A program made the position numbers and the translations under genes. A stretch of 64,000 bases of DNA from Pleomorphomonas sp. NRK KF1 (GTDB lineage: Bacteria > Pseudomonadota > Alphaproteobacteria > Rhizobiales > Pleomorphomonadaceae): NCBI RefSeq assembly GCF_023721755.1, contig NZ_JAMDLH010000002.1, positions 740,747 to 804,746 of the forward strand, given 5' to 3'. The first letter of the stretch is position 1. The number at the start of each line of letters is the position of its first letter. The notes under the pieces are model-generated. The model ran no database searches. It was not told the origin of the DNA and worked only from the letters and a program-made list of their open reading frames with translations. Of this stretch, positions 1 to 8,379 are shown in pieces.

Positions 1-1
1 G

Positions 2-814
2 AGCGCCATTGCAACTCTGGTCGAAGGATCGACGGCACCCGGCCTGTCGCGCGACGGCCAGCAGAGGGCGGTGCCCATCTCCATCGATCCGGCCCCCGGC
101 GTGGCGCTGCGGCAGGCGATGGAGGTGGCCGACGAGGTCGCCGGGTCGGTCCTGCCGGCCGGCTACGACATCAAGCAGACCGGCGAGGCGGCGGCGCTGG
201 CCCAGACGTCGGCGGGTCTTGCCACCACGTTCGGCTTCGCGCTGGTCGTCGTGCTGCTGGTCCTCGCCGCGCAGTTCGAGAGTTTCGTCGCGGCGTTGAT
301 CATCATCGCCACCGTGCCCTTCGGCCTTGCCGCCGCGGTATTCGCCATCCGCTTCACCGGCGGAACGCTCAACATCTACAGCCAGATCGGCCTCGTCATG
401 GTGGTCGGCATCATGGCCAAGAACGGCATCCTCATCGTCGAGTTCGCCAACCAGCTGCGCGACGAAGGGCGCAGTGTGCGAGAAGCGATCGAAATGGCGG
501 CGCGGATCCGCCTGAGACCGGTGGTGATGACGATGATCGCCACCATCGTCGGCGCGGTACCGCTGGTTCTGGCCTTCGGGGCCGGCGCCGAGGCGCGCGT
601 CGCGCTCGGTTGGGTGCTGGTGGGCGGTCTCGGCTTTGCGACCGTTTTCACGCTGTTCCTGACGCCGGTCGCCTATCTGGTGCTGGCCGGCTTCGCCAAG
701 CCGCGCGGGCATGTCGAACGCCTGCTGTCCGGTGAGCTCACCGCCGCCGAAGCGCTTGGTCTCACCGAGGGCGAACCGACTGCGCCGACCAAGCCGAAGC
801 TCGCGGCGGAATAG
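2..814 (+). CDS. RND efflux transporter permease, C-terminal part (5' truncated by window edge)
   Basis: Open reading frame enters from the left edge in frame 2 and stops at TAG 812-814, leaving about 270 residues. It shows the end of the second porter domain, then the C-terminal membrane half of an AcrB/MexB-type pump: hydrophobic helices around FALVVVLLVLAAQFESF, an IVEFANQLRDEG loop after VVGIMAKNGI, and RLRPVVMTMIATIVGAVPL. The GIMAKNGILIVEFAN and RPVVMT motifs are typical of HAE1/HME RND permeases, which use proton flux to expel drugs or lipophilic compounds across both membranes. The C-terminal tail after the last helix is about 45 residues and hydrophilic. The fusion-protein partner would lie upstream, outside the window. 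The family is clear; the substrate is unknown. Confidence 0.93.
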   Translation, partial: SAIATLVEGSTAPGLSRDGQQRAVPISIDPAPGVALRQAMEVADEVAGSVLPAGYDIKQTGEAAALAQTSAGLATTFGFALVVVLLVLAAQFESFVAALIIIATVPFGLAAAVFAIRFTGGTLNIYSQIGLVMVVGIMAKNGILIVEFANQLRDEGRSVREAIEMAARIRLRPVVMTMIATIVGAVPLVLAFGAGAEARVALGWVLVGGLGFATVFTLFLTPVAYLVLAGFAKPRGHVERLLSGELTAAEALGLTEGEPTAPTKPKLAAE

Positions 815-821
815 ATCAGGG

Positions 822-2111
822 TTATCCGACTCGGAACCGCCGGGCCTCGGCAGGATTGGCGAAGACCTCACGGTCGAGACGCGTCAGCATGTAGGAGATG
901 AGACCGGTCATGATCATGTCGGTCTGCCACGGCAGCGTCTCGATCACCGTCGACCGCCGCAGATCCTCCACCAGCGCCGCCTCGATCGCCGCCTTCAGCC
1001 CGCTCTCGAACAGCGGATAGGCGCGAACCGAACCGCCGGTCAGCACGATGCGGCTCGGATTGATCAGCGCCATCAGTCGGGCGAGCCCGTAGCCCAGCGT
1101 TTCGCCCGCCCGATGGTAGATCGCCCGCATGGCCTCATCGCCGGCATAGGCGGCTGCCTCGTGGGCAATCAGCTCCCCCTGCGTGGGACGGACACTGAGC
1201 GACGGGGCGTCCTCCGGCAGACCGAGTGCCTGGCGATGAATGGCGTAGTCGGCAATGTATGCCTCAAGGCAGCCACGCCGGCCGCACTGGCAAAGGGCGC
1301 CATTGGGGATGTGATTCATGTGGCCGAACTCGGCCGCCGAGCCGGCGGCGCCATGATGCAGTCGGTCGCCGACGAACAGACCGGCGCCGACGCCCTGATC
1401 GACGAAGATCACCGCGAACGTGCCGCTGTAGATATCGGGATTGGCCTCGTGCAAGGCCTGCGCGATCATGTTGGCGTCGTTGGAGAGAATGCAGTTGCGG
1501 CCGGTCAACGCCCGGAGCGGTTCCACGAGGCGCATGTCGCGGACGCTGAAGGCCGGCGACCACATCACCGAGCCCGTGTTGGTGTCGACGAAGCCCTGCG
1601 CGCCGATGGCGATCTCGGCCACCTGGCGGAAATCGACGCCGTTGTCGGCGACGATGCGGCCGAGCAGGTCGGCCAGCTTGACGGGAAAGCTTTCGCGCGT
1701 CTCCTCATAGGTGGGCACGATGGCGTCCTGGCGATCTATGATGTGTCCGTCGAAGTCGGCCAGTTGCAGCACGACGCTGTCGCGCGAAATCTTGGCCGCC
1801 AGCACGTAGCCCGCCGTCGGATCGAGGCGCAACATGACGCGGGGCCGGCCGCGCCGTACCGGTTCGGCCTGAACCTCGCCACTCTCCACCTCGTCGTCAC
1901 TGGCCTCGACCAAACCCTCGGCAATCAGATCGGCGGTAATGGCGGTAATGGTGGCCGGCGAAAGGTTGGTTTCTGCCCCGAGATCGACACGGGCGATCGG
2001 TTCGCGTCGGCGCAACGCCGACAATACCAGGGACCGGTTCTGTCGCCGGACATGATCGCTGTCGGCTTTGCCGACGGAAACGCGCCGCGAGCCATCTCCA
2101 CGCACGGTCAT
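822..2111 (-). CDS. ROK-family transcriptional regulator (XylR/NagC type)
   Basis: 429-residue protein. An N-terminal winged helix (about residues 20-75, with RVDLGAETNLSPATITAIT as the recognition region) is followed by a ROK sugar-kinase-like domain. The zinc-binding signature CQCGRRGCLEAY sits in the second half, and an ATP-site-like IVLTGG element lies near the C-terminus. Proteins of this build usually repress sugar uptake or catabolism genes and release DNA on binding a sugar. It is divergent from the sugar-binding protein gene that starts at 2482, 370 bp away, which it probably controls. A GGAGGA element lies about 11 nt upstream of the ATG. It ends 7 bp from the convergent RND gene. 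Confidence 0.92.
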   Translation of the reverse strand: MTVRGDGSRRVSVGKADSDHVRRQNRSLVLSALRRREPIARVDLGAETNLSPATITAITADLIAEGLVEASDDEVESGEVQAEPVRRGRPRVMLRLDPTAGYVLAAKISRDSVVLQLADFDGHIIDRQDAIVPTYEETRESFPVKLADLLGRIVADNGVDFRQVAEIAIGAQGFVDTNTGSVMWSPAFSVRDMRLVEPLRALTGRNCILSNDANMIAQALHEANPDIYSGTFAVIFVDQGVGAGLFVGDRLHHGAAGSAAEFGHMNHIPNGALCQCGRRGCLEAYIADYAIHRQALGLPEDAPSLSVRPTQGELIAHEAAAYAGDEAMRAIYHRAGETLGYGLARLMALINPSRIVLTGGSVRAYPLFESGLKAAIEAALVEDLRRSTVIETLPWQTDMIMTGLISYMLTRLDREVFANPAEARRFRVG

Positions 2112-2481
2112 AATAACGCTCGTCCTCCGCCACCGGCTGGATCATCCCTGTGCCGGCGCCCCATTTCTTGTTTCTACCTAGGCCTTCCCCGACCTGATCG
2201 TTCGGGCCAAGATACCCTTGGGCCGAAGCCGTTCTGGATTCCTCCGCCCCTGCCGCGCATCCCAAAGGCAAAACGGCCTCGGGGACCGTCCCGCTTCCCC
2301 CAAAGCAGTCGGCCCAGATCGGCACCGGATATTGACATTGCCCTTGGCCCCGGTCCACGCTTTTTTTGGGCTTCAAAGATAATCCTTGGATCGAGCGGGC
2401 CGAGCGGCCAGCTTCACAACGGCAGCCATGGAGCGTACTGTCCGCTCGCTTGTGGAACGACATTGGGGGGACGTCGTCAGC
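2112..2481. other. Divergent intergenic region between ROK regulator and sugar-binding protein
   Basis: 370 bp without a convincing gene. A TTGACA hexamer at 2332-2337 and a GATAAT at 2378-2383 are present but are not correctly spaced as a pair. A run of seven T lies at 2361-2367. This must hold the promoters of both divergent genes and any ROK operator; I could not identify a clear palindromic operator. Confidence 0.4.
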
Positions 2482-3501
2482 ATGTGGAAGGTGCTTCCGG
2501 TCATCGCCCTCGGGCTGTTCTGCCACGCAGCGGCGGCCGGACCGGTGATCGGCGTGAGCTGGCCGGGCGACACCGCCCATCAATGGAAGCTGGACTCCGA
2601 AGCGCTCCGCGATGCGGTATCCGCCGGGTCCGGAGCGGTGATCGAAACCGATGCGCGCCTGTCGGCCGCCAAGCAGATTCTCGACGTCGCAAGTCTGATC
2701 GACGCCAAGGTCGACGTGCTGATCGTCGCCGCGGTCGACTCGCGTGCGCTGGAGCCATCGATCCGGGCAGCCATCGCTGCCGGCATGCCGGTGATCGGCT
2801 ACGACCAGCCGATCGGTCTCGACGGCGTGCTCTCAATCGGCTTCAATCAGTCCGATGTCGGAAGGCTCCAGTCGCTGGCGCTCTACGCGGCGCGACCACG
2901 TGGCGACTGGGTGCTGCTGAAAGGCGACTTCGACGATCCGCAGACCGCGCGTCTCTATGCCGGCCAGATCGGCGTTCTCAAGGATTCGATCAGTGCCGGG
3001 CTGATCCGCATTGCCGGGGAGGCCTACACGCCGGGGGGGCTGTCGCTGAATGCCCGCCGGGCCTTCGGCAACATCCTCGACGCCACCCGCAACGCCGTTG
3101 ACGCCGTGCTGACGCCGGACGATGCCAGTGCCGGAGAGGCCATTTCAGTGCTGGAAGAGCGGGGGCTCGTCGACAAGGTTGCCGTCGTCGGCCAGGGCGG
3201 AGATCCGGAGACGCTCAATCGCATCGCGCGGGGGCAGCAGACCGCCACCATCTGGGAAGACCATGAGGCGCTGGCCCGAAAGGCGGCCGAAACGGCGCTG
3301 CAACTGGCCGATGGCCGCTCGCCGCGGGAGCTCGGGGTGGCAAGACGGCTCGACGACGGACAGGGGACGACCTACGAGCTGCATCTGCAACCCTTCACCA
3401 TCACCGTCGACGCGCTTGGCCTTGCGCTGTCGGCCGGCTGGATCGACGCCGAGCGCCTTTGCCATCAGGTGCCGGCCGACCGAATCGTCGATTGCCCCTG
3501 A
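2482..3501 (+). CDS. Periplasmic sugar-binding protein, XylF/ribose-binding type (orphan)
   Basis: 339 residues from ATG 2482. This start opens a good signal peptide (MWKVLPVIALGLFCHAAAA), and a G-rich stretch lies about 11 nt upstream; in-frame starts at 2386 and 2428 would bury the signal. The mature protein is a Peripla_BP_4 / type I periplasmic fold related to XylF and ChvE: IGVSWPGD at the N-terminus, DVLIVAAVDS and PVIGYDQPI strands, and SIGFNQSDVGRLQS matching the hinge strand. No ATPase or permease gene is adjacent, so it is either an orphan receptor or works with a transporter elsewhere. The divergent ROK regulator suggests sugar-responsive expression. It differs clearly from the ChvE-like protein at 7149. 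Confidence 0.85.
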   Translation: MWKVLPVIALGLFCHAAAAGPVIGVSWPGDTAHQWKLDSEALRDAVSAGSGAVIETDARLSAAKQILDVASLIDAKVDVLIVAAVDSRALEPSIRAAIAAGMPVIGYDQPIGLDGVLSIGFNQSDVGRLQSLALYAARPRGDWVLLKGDFDDPQTARLYAGQIGVLKDSISAGLIRIAGEAYTPGGLSLNARRAFGNILDATRNAVDAVLTPDDASAGEAISVLEERGLVDKVAVVGQGGDPETLNRIARGQQTATIWEDHEALARKAAETALQLADGRSPRELGVARRLDDGQGTTYELHLQPFTITVDALGLALSAGWIDAERLCHQVPADRIVDCP

Positions 3502-3516
3502 GAGGGTCGTGAAAAC

Positions 3517-4125
3517 TCAGGCGAAAAGTTCCGGCCGGCGCCGTCGCAGTGTCTCGACCAAGAGACGCGTCTTGAGATCGAGCACCTCGCCATTGTCGGC
3601 GAGATCGGCCAGCACAGGCAGTGGCAGCTCGACAACCTCGATCTCCTCGCTCTCCTCGGCAAGGCCGCCGCCCTTGCCACGCTGCGCCGACGAGTCGATC
3701 TCACCGAGATAGAGCCAAACCCGCTCGGTCAGCGAGCCCGGAGAGGCGTAAGGACGGCCCAGGTATTCCAGCTTGCCGACGACGCATCCCGCCTCCTCCC
3801 AGGCTTCGCGGCGCACCGCCGTCTCGCCGTCCTCACCGTCGTCGACAATGCCGGCGATCGCCTCGAGCGTCACGCCGCTGCCGTCGGTCAAGAGCGCGGC
3901 GGCGCGTACCTGCCGGACCAGGATCGCTGTCCGTTGAACCGAATCGTAAACGAGGACCGCGGCGCCATCTCCATGGTCGTGCACCTCACGCCGCACAAGC
4001 CGAGGTTCGCCATGCACCGTGGTTTCGAGGACCGCCACTTCCAGCGTCAACCAGCCATCATAGACGGTTCGACGCTCCTTGACGGACACGGGAGGCAAGC
4101 GGTTCTCGGTCAATCGGTCCGCCAT
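3517..4125 (-). CDS. Nudix hydrolase, NudK (GDP-mannose pyrophosphatase)-like
   Basis: 202 residues starting at ATG 4125 (MADRLTENRLPP), preceded by GGGAGAC. The longer open frame upstream would overlap glmU antisense and has no homology-like content. A complete Nudix box is visible: G-x5-E-x7-REAWEEAG, beginning at GIVDDGEDGE. The preceding RREVHDHGDGAAVLVYD, VRQVR and the following YLGRPYASPGSLTERVWLYLGE match the NudK/ADP-ribose pyrophosphatase subgroup, which cleaves nucleoside-diphosphate sugars. In NudK proteins the hydrolysed bond is that of GDP-mannose or a related sugar nucleotide. The gene is divergent from glmU and convergent with the sugar-binding protein, with a weak hairpin (3497-3521) at the junction. 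The substrate is inferred only from family resemblance. Confidence 0.88.
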   Translation of the reverse strand: MADRLTENRLPPVSVKERRTVYDGWLTLEVAVLETTVHGEPRLVRREVHDHGDGAAVLVYDSVQRTAILVRQVRAAALLTDGSGVTLEAIAGIVDDGEDGETAVRREAWEEAGCVVGKLEYLGRPYASPGSLTERVWLYLGEIDSSAQRGKGGGLAEESEEIEVVELPLPVLADLADNGEVLDLKTRLLVETLRRRRPELFA

Positions 4126-4354
4126 GCTGGTGTCTCCCTGTCGTCGACGATCCGGCTCTTGATAACTGCCTGCCACGCCCGCCGCCAGCACCCGAGACTG
4201 GCGGGCTGCGCCGAAGCGCCGCGACAGTTCGACGCTGTCGCACGCGGGCAACAGTGACCTCCCGGGCACCGCTTCGTCAGAGCGGCATGGTCTGGCGCTT
4301 GACCGACACCCCCCGCCTCGGCCAAATGCTGCAACTGTCGTTTGGGAGCCCACC

Positions 4355-5722
4355 ATGATCGATCCGTCCTGCCTTGCCGTCATCCTTGCGGCCGGAGAAG
4401 GCACGCGCATGAAGTCCGACCTGCCCAAAGTGCTGCACGCGGTCGGTGGCCGACCACTCATCGACGCCGTACTGGAAAGCGCCCGGGCCGGCGGGGCGAG
4501 CCGTTTCGCCGTGGTGATCGGAGCCGGTGCCGACAAGGTGCGCGCCCATCTCGGCAAGACGGCTCAGAATGCTGAAGTCTTCGAGCAGAGGGAGCGCCTC
4601 GGCACGGCCCACGCGACGCTGGCTGCCCGCGAGGCCCTCGTCGACCATGAAGGCCCGGTGCTCGTACTGTTCGGCGATACGCCCCTCGTCCGCCCGGCCA
4701 CCATTTCCGCCCTGACCGACCGACTCGCCGTCGGGGCCGATATCGCCCTCCTCGGTTTTCAAACCGAGTCCCCGACCGGATATGGCCGGCTGATCATCAA
4801 GGACGGGCGGCTCGTCGCCATCGTGGAGGAAAAGGACGCCGACGCGGCGACGAAGGCCATCCGGTTCTGCAACTCCGGTATCATGGCCTTCAGACAAGGC
4901 CTGTTGCCCGAGCTGCTCGAAGCGATCGGCAACGCCAACGCCAAGGGCGAGTACTACCTGACCGACGCCATAGCTGTGGCTGCGGCGCGCGGCCTCAGGG
5001 CCGAGGCGGTCATTGGCGAAGACGAGAGCGAGTTCGTCGGCATCAACGACCGTGCGCAACTCGCGGCGGCCGAGGCAATCTTCCAACGGCGGATGCGCGC
5101 CGAGGCCATGGTCGGCGGCGTGACGCTCGTGGCGCCGGAGACGGTCTTCTTCTCCTTCGACACCAAGCTCGGCCGCGACGTCGTGGTGGAACCCAACGTG
5201 GTGTTCGCCCCCGGCGTGGACGTGACGTCGGGCGCGACAATCCGCGCCTTCAGCCATCTTGAAGGCGCCAAAGTGGCCGGCGGAGCCATCGTTGGTCCCT
5301 ACGCGCGGCTGCGCCCCGGCGCCGATCTTGCGGAAAACGTCCACGTCGGCAACTTCGTCGAGATCAAGAACGCCCGCGTCGACCGGGGTGCCAAGGTCAA
5401 CCATCTCACCTATATTGGAGATGCCTTGATCGGCGCCCGGACCAATGTCGGCGCCGGTACCATCACCTGCAACTATGACGGCTTCTTCAAGCACAAGACG
5501 ATTATCGGAGCCGACGTCTTCGTCGGGTCCAACACCGTCATGGTGGCGCCGGTCACGGTGGGCGACAATGCGCTGACGGCAGCCGGTTCAGTGATTACGG
5601 CCGACGTACCCGGTGATGCCATGGCCTTCGGGCGCGCACGCCAGGAGGTGAAGGAGGGCATGGGGGCGGCGAAGAAAGCCATGCTTGCCGCCAAGAAGGC
5701 TTCTGCCAAGCCAGCCGGTTGA
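4355..5722 (+). CDS. glmU: Bifunctional GlmU: GlcNAc-1-P uridyltransferase / glucosamine-1-P acetyltransferase
   Basis: 455 residues, the normal length for GlmU. The N-terminal nucleotidyltransferase domain (about 1-230) carries LAAGEGTRMKSDLPKVLHA, the UTP-binding signature, and FGDTPLV. The C-terminal left-handed beta-helix (about 250-430) contains hexapeptide repeats and the acetyltransferase active-site region KVNHLTYIGD followed by GAGTITCNYDG. It makes UDP-GlcNAc in the cytoplasm for peptidoglycan and lipopolysaccharide. Its usual neighbour glmS is not adjacent; instead a 1.4 kb gene-poor stretch follows. A hairpin at 5742-5772 may end transcription. Confidence 0.98.
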   Translation: MIDPSCLAVILAAGEGTRMKSDLPKVLHAVGGRPLIDAVLESARAGGASRFAVVIGAGADKVRAHLGKTAQNAEVFEQRERLGTAHATLAAREALVDHEGPVLVLFGDTPLVRPATISALTDRLAVGADIALLGFQTESPTGYGRLIIKDGRLVAIVEEKDADAATKAIRFCNSGIMAFRQGLLPELLEAIGNANAKGEYYLTDAIAVAAARGLRAEAVIGEDESEFVGINDRAQLAAAEAIFQRRMRAEAMVGGVTLVAPETVFFSFDTKLGRDVVVEPNVVFAPGVDVTSGATIRAFSHLEGAKVAGGAIVGPYARLRPGADLAENVHVGNFVEIKNARVDRGAKVNHLTYIGDALIGARTNVGAGTITCNYDGFFKHKTIIGADVFVGSNTVMVAPVTVGDNALTAAGSVITADVPGDAMAFGRARQEVKEGMGAAKKAMLAAKKASAKPAG

Positions 5723-5741
5723 GCGGCGTACCCCTTGCGAT

Positions 5742-5772
5742 GCCCGATGGTGACCATTCTTCGCCATCGGGC
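5742..5772 (+). terminator. Hairpin downstream of glmU, possible terminator
   Basis: Nine-base arms GCCCGATGG (5742-5750) and CCATCGGGC (5764-5772) around a 13-nt loop, 20 bp after the glmU stop. No T-tract follows, so it would be a weak or factor-dependent terminator. Confidence 0.35.
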
Positions 5773-6229
5773 GCTGCCCGATGCGAGGGACTCATTCCCT
5801 TTTGTCCCAATTTCGATGTCGGAACGAGCGGCCGCATACACGTTACGCGCGCCGCTCTTCTGATTGGGAAGACAATTTTCAGTAGACCAATCCGACAAAA
5901 TACCACCTCCCCACCGAGGTGAACGGAAGGCCGTGAGACCTCCCAACCGCGATCAACCGGCTCAGATCTCGGCCTCGCCACCCCTTCTCCGACCATCCGC
6001 CAACGTTTTCGACACGCCAGCCTGACCGAAACGTTCATCAAAACATGGACGATCCTGTCTAACCCGGTCTCGTAAACGCAACTCACCGAGCCAACCTTCC
6101 GTGAGAAAATGACGAGCGCGCTACGACGTTTGAAAGCGGCTTGCTAACAGTTCGACATCCTTAGGTTTTGCCGAATCGACACATTTCCTCTAATGATTGC
6201 TTTTTTGTACTTTACCTATAAAAATTTTG

Positions 6230-6242
6230 TTCGATAATCGAA
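6230..6242. promoter_or_regulatory. Perfect palindrome TTCGAT-A-ATCGAA in AT-rich island
   Basis: A 6-1-6 perfect inverted repeat inside the AT-rich island, about 900 bp before chvE. It is the shape of a small dimeric repressor or activator operator. No regulator gene is adjacent, so the binding protein is unknown. Confidence 0.35.
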
Positions 6243-6305
6243 TTTATAATTGAAAGTTCTTTGAAAACCGCTCAGAAATCTCCGAAAGTCGAATTTTCTC
6301 TTTTA

Positions 6306-6334
6306 AATACGGCATCTTGGGTGAGCACCGTATT
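6306..6334. repeat. Inverted repeat AATACGG...CCGTATT
   Basis: Seven-base perfect arms at 6306-6312 and 6328-6334 with a 15-nt spacer, in the AT-rich island 76 bp after the TTCGAT palindrome. It could be an operator pair or a weak hairpin. Confidence 0.3.
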
Positions 6335-7019
6335 CCCCATCCGCTAAAATGCAAGGGATTGCACGGATAAAAGCAGGGCTTGCGGAGCCAGGACCGCTTG
6401 GCTAAACTATTACATAAAGTCGATCCGGCGCCTGGGAAGAGGACCGGAGATCTCGGCTGATTTGGGGGAAAAATCAGGCATGACAGGAAGTTGCGAGCGC
6501 AATGCCTGCGACGGTGCACGGCTTAAGCCCGGTGCTGTCGGATCATTAGCGGCGCACCCTTCCAAAAGACGGCAACTACACGGGTCGCAGCAAGGCATTT
6601 CGTCCACGGACAAAGATGTCATGAACAGAGGTACAACGGTGAGGAAGACGGGAGGATTTTCCTCTTCGCTCCCAGCCGAGGGGTCCAATGCCATCGTCCG
6701 GGTCGAGATCGCCCGCCTTCCGGCATGCGGCGTCGCGTTAGTCGATGGTCGGTGCCGGCGAGGTCTGGACAGCGGCGCGGTTTCGGTGAAACTGCCGCTG
6801 GGAGCGCGGAAGCGCGCCGCCCGCAGGGCAGATTTGGCTGTGCATTTCCGGACCTGTTCCGGATTACACGAATCGTCGCCCCAGCGGGGCGGCGTCGCGG
6901 GGATGGTCAACTGACCGTCCTGCGCACAAGGAGGTCCCTCCCCTCATCCGGCGCCCGCCGGTGCGGAGGGAGGCGCGGATCCGGTGGCAACCCGTCACCG
7001 GGCCCCAAAAGGGAATAAG

Positions 7020-7069
7020 GCGGGAACATCCCGCTTTATGAGGACGTCAGGGGCGACAAGCGCCTGACG
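7020..7069 (+). other. Two consecutive hairpins in the chvE upstream leader
   Basis: First hairpin: GCGGGA (7020-7025), loop ACA, TCCCGC (7029-7034), followed by TTTA. Second: CGTCAGG (7045-7051), 11-nt loop, CCTGACG (7063-7069). They lie 80-130 bp before the chvE start and could be attenuator-like or mRNA-stabilising structures of the sugar transporter message. Confidence 0.35.
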
Positions 7070-7148
7070 AAACTGGTCACCAACTCACACGGAGTTCCCG
7101 AAGAGGCATGGCAGATCGCCGACTCTCGCGGGATTGAAGGGGGAGAGA

Positions 7149-8210
7149 ATGAAGCTTACCAAGATTCTGGCTGCCACGCTCGTGATCGGCGTTTCCGCCA
7201 TGGCCACCGCGTCCTATGCCGCCGAGAAGGGCAAGGTCGGCATCGCCATGCCGACGCAGTCCTCGTCGCGCTGGATTTCCGACGGCCATAGCATGGTCGA
7301 GCAGTTCCAGGCTGCCGGCTTCGAGACCGACCTTCAGTACGCTGAAGACGACATCCCGAACCAGCTGAACCAGATCGAGAACATGGTGACCAAGGGCGTC
7401 AACGTCCTCGTTGTCGCCTCGATCGACGGCACGACCCTGACGGACATTCTGGCCAAGGCCCACGAGGCCGGCGTCAAGGTGTTCGCCTACGATCGCCTGA
7501 TCCGCAACTCGCCGAACGTCGACTACTACTCGACCTTCGACAACTTCCAGGTCGGCGTTCTCCAGGCCTCGTCGCTCGAGACCCCGCTCGGCCTCAAGGA
7601 CGGCAAGGGCCCGTTCAACATCGAGCTGTTCGCCGGTTCGCCCGACGACAACAACGCCACCTTCTTCTTCAATGGCGCCATGAGCGTCCTGAAGCCCTAC
7701 ATCGACAGCGGCAAGCTGGTCGTTCAGTCGGGCCAGACGGACTTCGCCCAGGTCGCCACGATGCGTTGGGATGGCGCCACCGCCCAGGCCCGCATGGATA
7801 ACATCCTGTCGGCCAACTACACCGACAAGCATGTCGACGCTGTGCTGTCGCCCTATGACGGCATCTCGATCGGCATCATCTCGTCGCTGAAGGGCGTCGG
7901 CTACGGCACCGAAGGCACGCCGATGCCGTACGTGTCCGGCCAGGACGCCGAGCTGCCGTCCGTCAAGGCGATCATCGCCGGCGAGCAGTATTCGACGATC
8001 TTCAAGGACACCCGCGAGCTCGCCAAGCAGACCGTGAAGATGGTCTCGCAGGCCCTCGAGGGCAAGGAAGTGGAAGTCAACGACACCACGACCTACGACA
8101 ACGGCGTGAAGGTCGTTCCGTCCTTCCTGCTGAAGCCGGTCCTGGTCACCAAGGACAACTACAAGGAGATCGTCATCGACTCCGGCTACTACAAGGAATC
8201 GGACCTCTGA
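7149..8210 (+). CDS. chvE: ChvE-type multiple-monosaccharide ABC transporter binding protein
   Basis: 353 residues from ATG 7149, preceded by GGGGGAGAG; the upstream TTG at 7134 is not needed. The signal peptide ends at about ASYA-A. The mature protein has [17 protein letters not shown] at its start, [44 protein letters not shown] and [11 protein letters not shown], all typical of ChvE/MmsE proteins that bind several aldoses in the periplasm. It is the first gene of a three-gene transporter operon with gguA and gguB. In Agrobacterium ChvE also presents sugars to VirA, but no vir genes are present here. The strong ribosome site fits the high expression normal for binding proteins. Confidence 0.95.
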   Translation: MKLTKILAATLVIGVSAMATASYAAEKGKVGIAMPTQSSSRWISDGHSMVEQFQAAGFETDLQYAEDDIPNQLNQIENMVTKGVNVLVVASIDGTTLTDILAKAHEAGVKVFAYDRLIRNSPNVDYYSTFDNFQVGVLQASSLETPLGLKDGKGPFNIELFAGSPDDNNATFFFNGAMSVLKPYIDSGKLVVQSGQTDFAQVATMRWDGATAQARMDNILSANYTDKHVDAVLSPYDGISIGIISSLKGVGYGTEGTPMPYVSGQDAELPSVKAIIAGEQYSTIFKDTRELAKQTVKMVSQALEGKEVEVNDTTTYDNGVKVVPSFLLKPVLVTKDNYKEIVIDSGYYKESDL

Positions 8211-8379
8211 TCAGGTCTTGACTTCCCGACTATCCGCGCGGGGTTTTCCCCGCGCGGTCTTCGAAATCTGCCCGCTGCGCGGATCGGTGCGCCCCCCTGG
8301 GTGCCCTTGCGGCAATACACCAACAACAAGAACGTCCTGCCTGTCGCCCATCGGAGATCGGCGGACAAAGGAGCCTCGC

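Larger units (their letters stand above)
5723..7148. other. 1.4 kb gene-poor region with an AT-rich island, upstream of chvE
   Basis: No open frame here looks like a protein; those at 6410-6914 on either strand have no recognisable motifs and overlap one another. Between about 6120 and 6430 base composition falls sharply to AT-rich, in strong contrast with the GC-rich flanks, and the island holds two inverted repeats (6230-6242 and 6306-6334). The last 130 bp before chvE hold two further hairpins (7020-7034, 7045-7069). The region may be a leader or regulatory region for chvE, a decayed gene or an acquired remnant. Confidence 0.5.

Noticed and set aside
711..3101. 796-codon open frame on the plus strand across the ROK gene
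   Set aside because: Arg/His/Pro-rich shadow frame antisense to the ROK regulator; no motifs, and it overlaps two well-supported genes.
4277..5494. 405-codon frame antisense to glmU
   Set aside because: Shadow of glmU caused by GC-rich codon bias; glmU motifs are unmistakable on the other strand.
6462..6914. 150-codon frame in the gene-poor region before chvE (and 166 codons on the other strand)
   Set aside because: Overlapping frames on both strands, no ribosome site, no recognisable sequence; not supported as genes.
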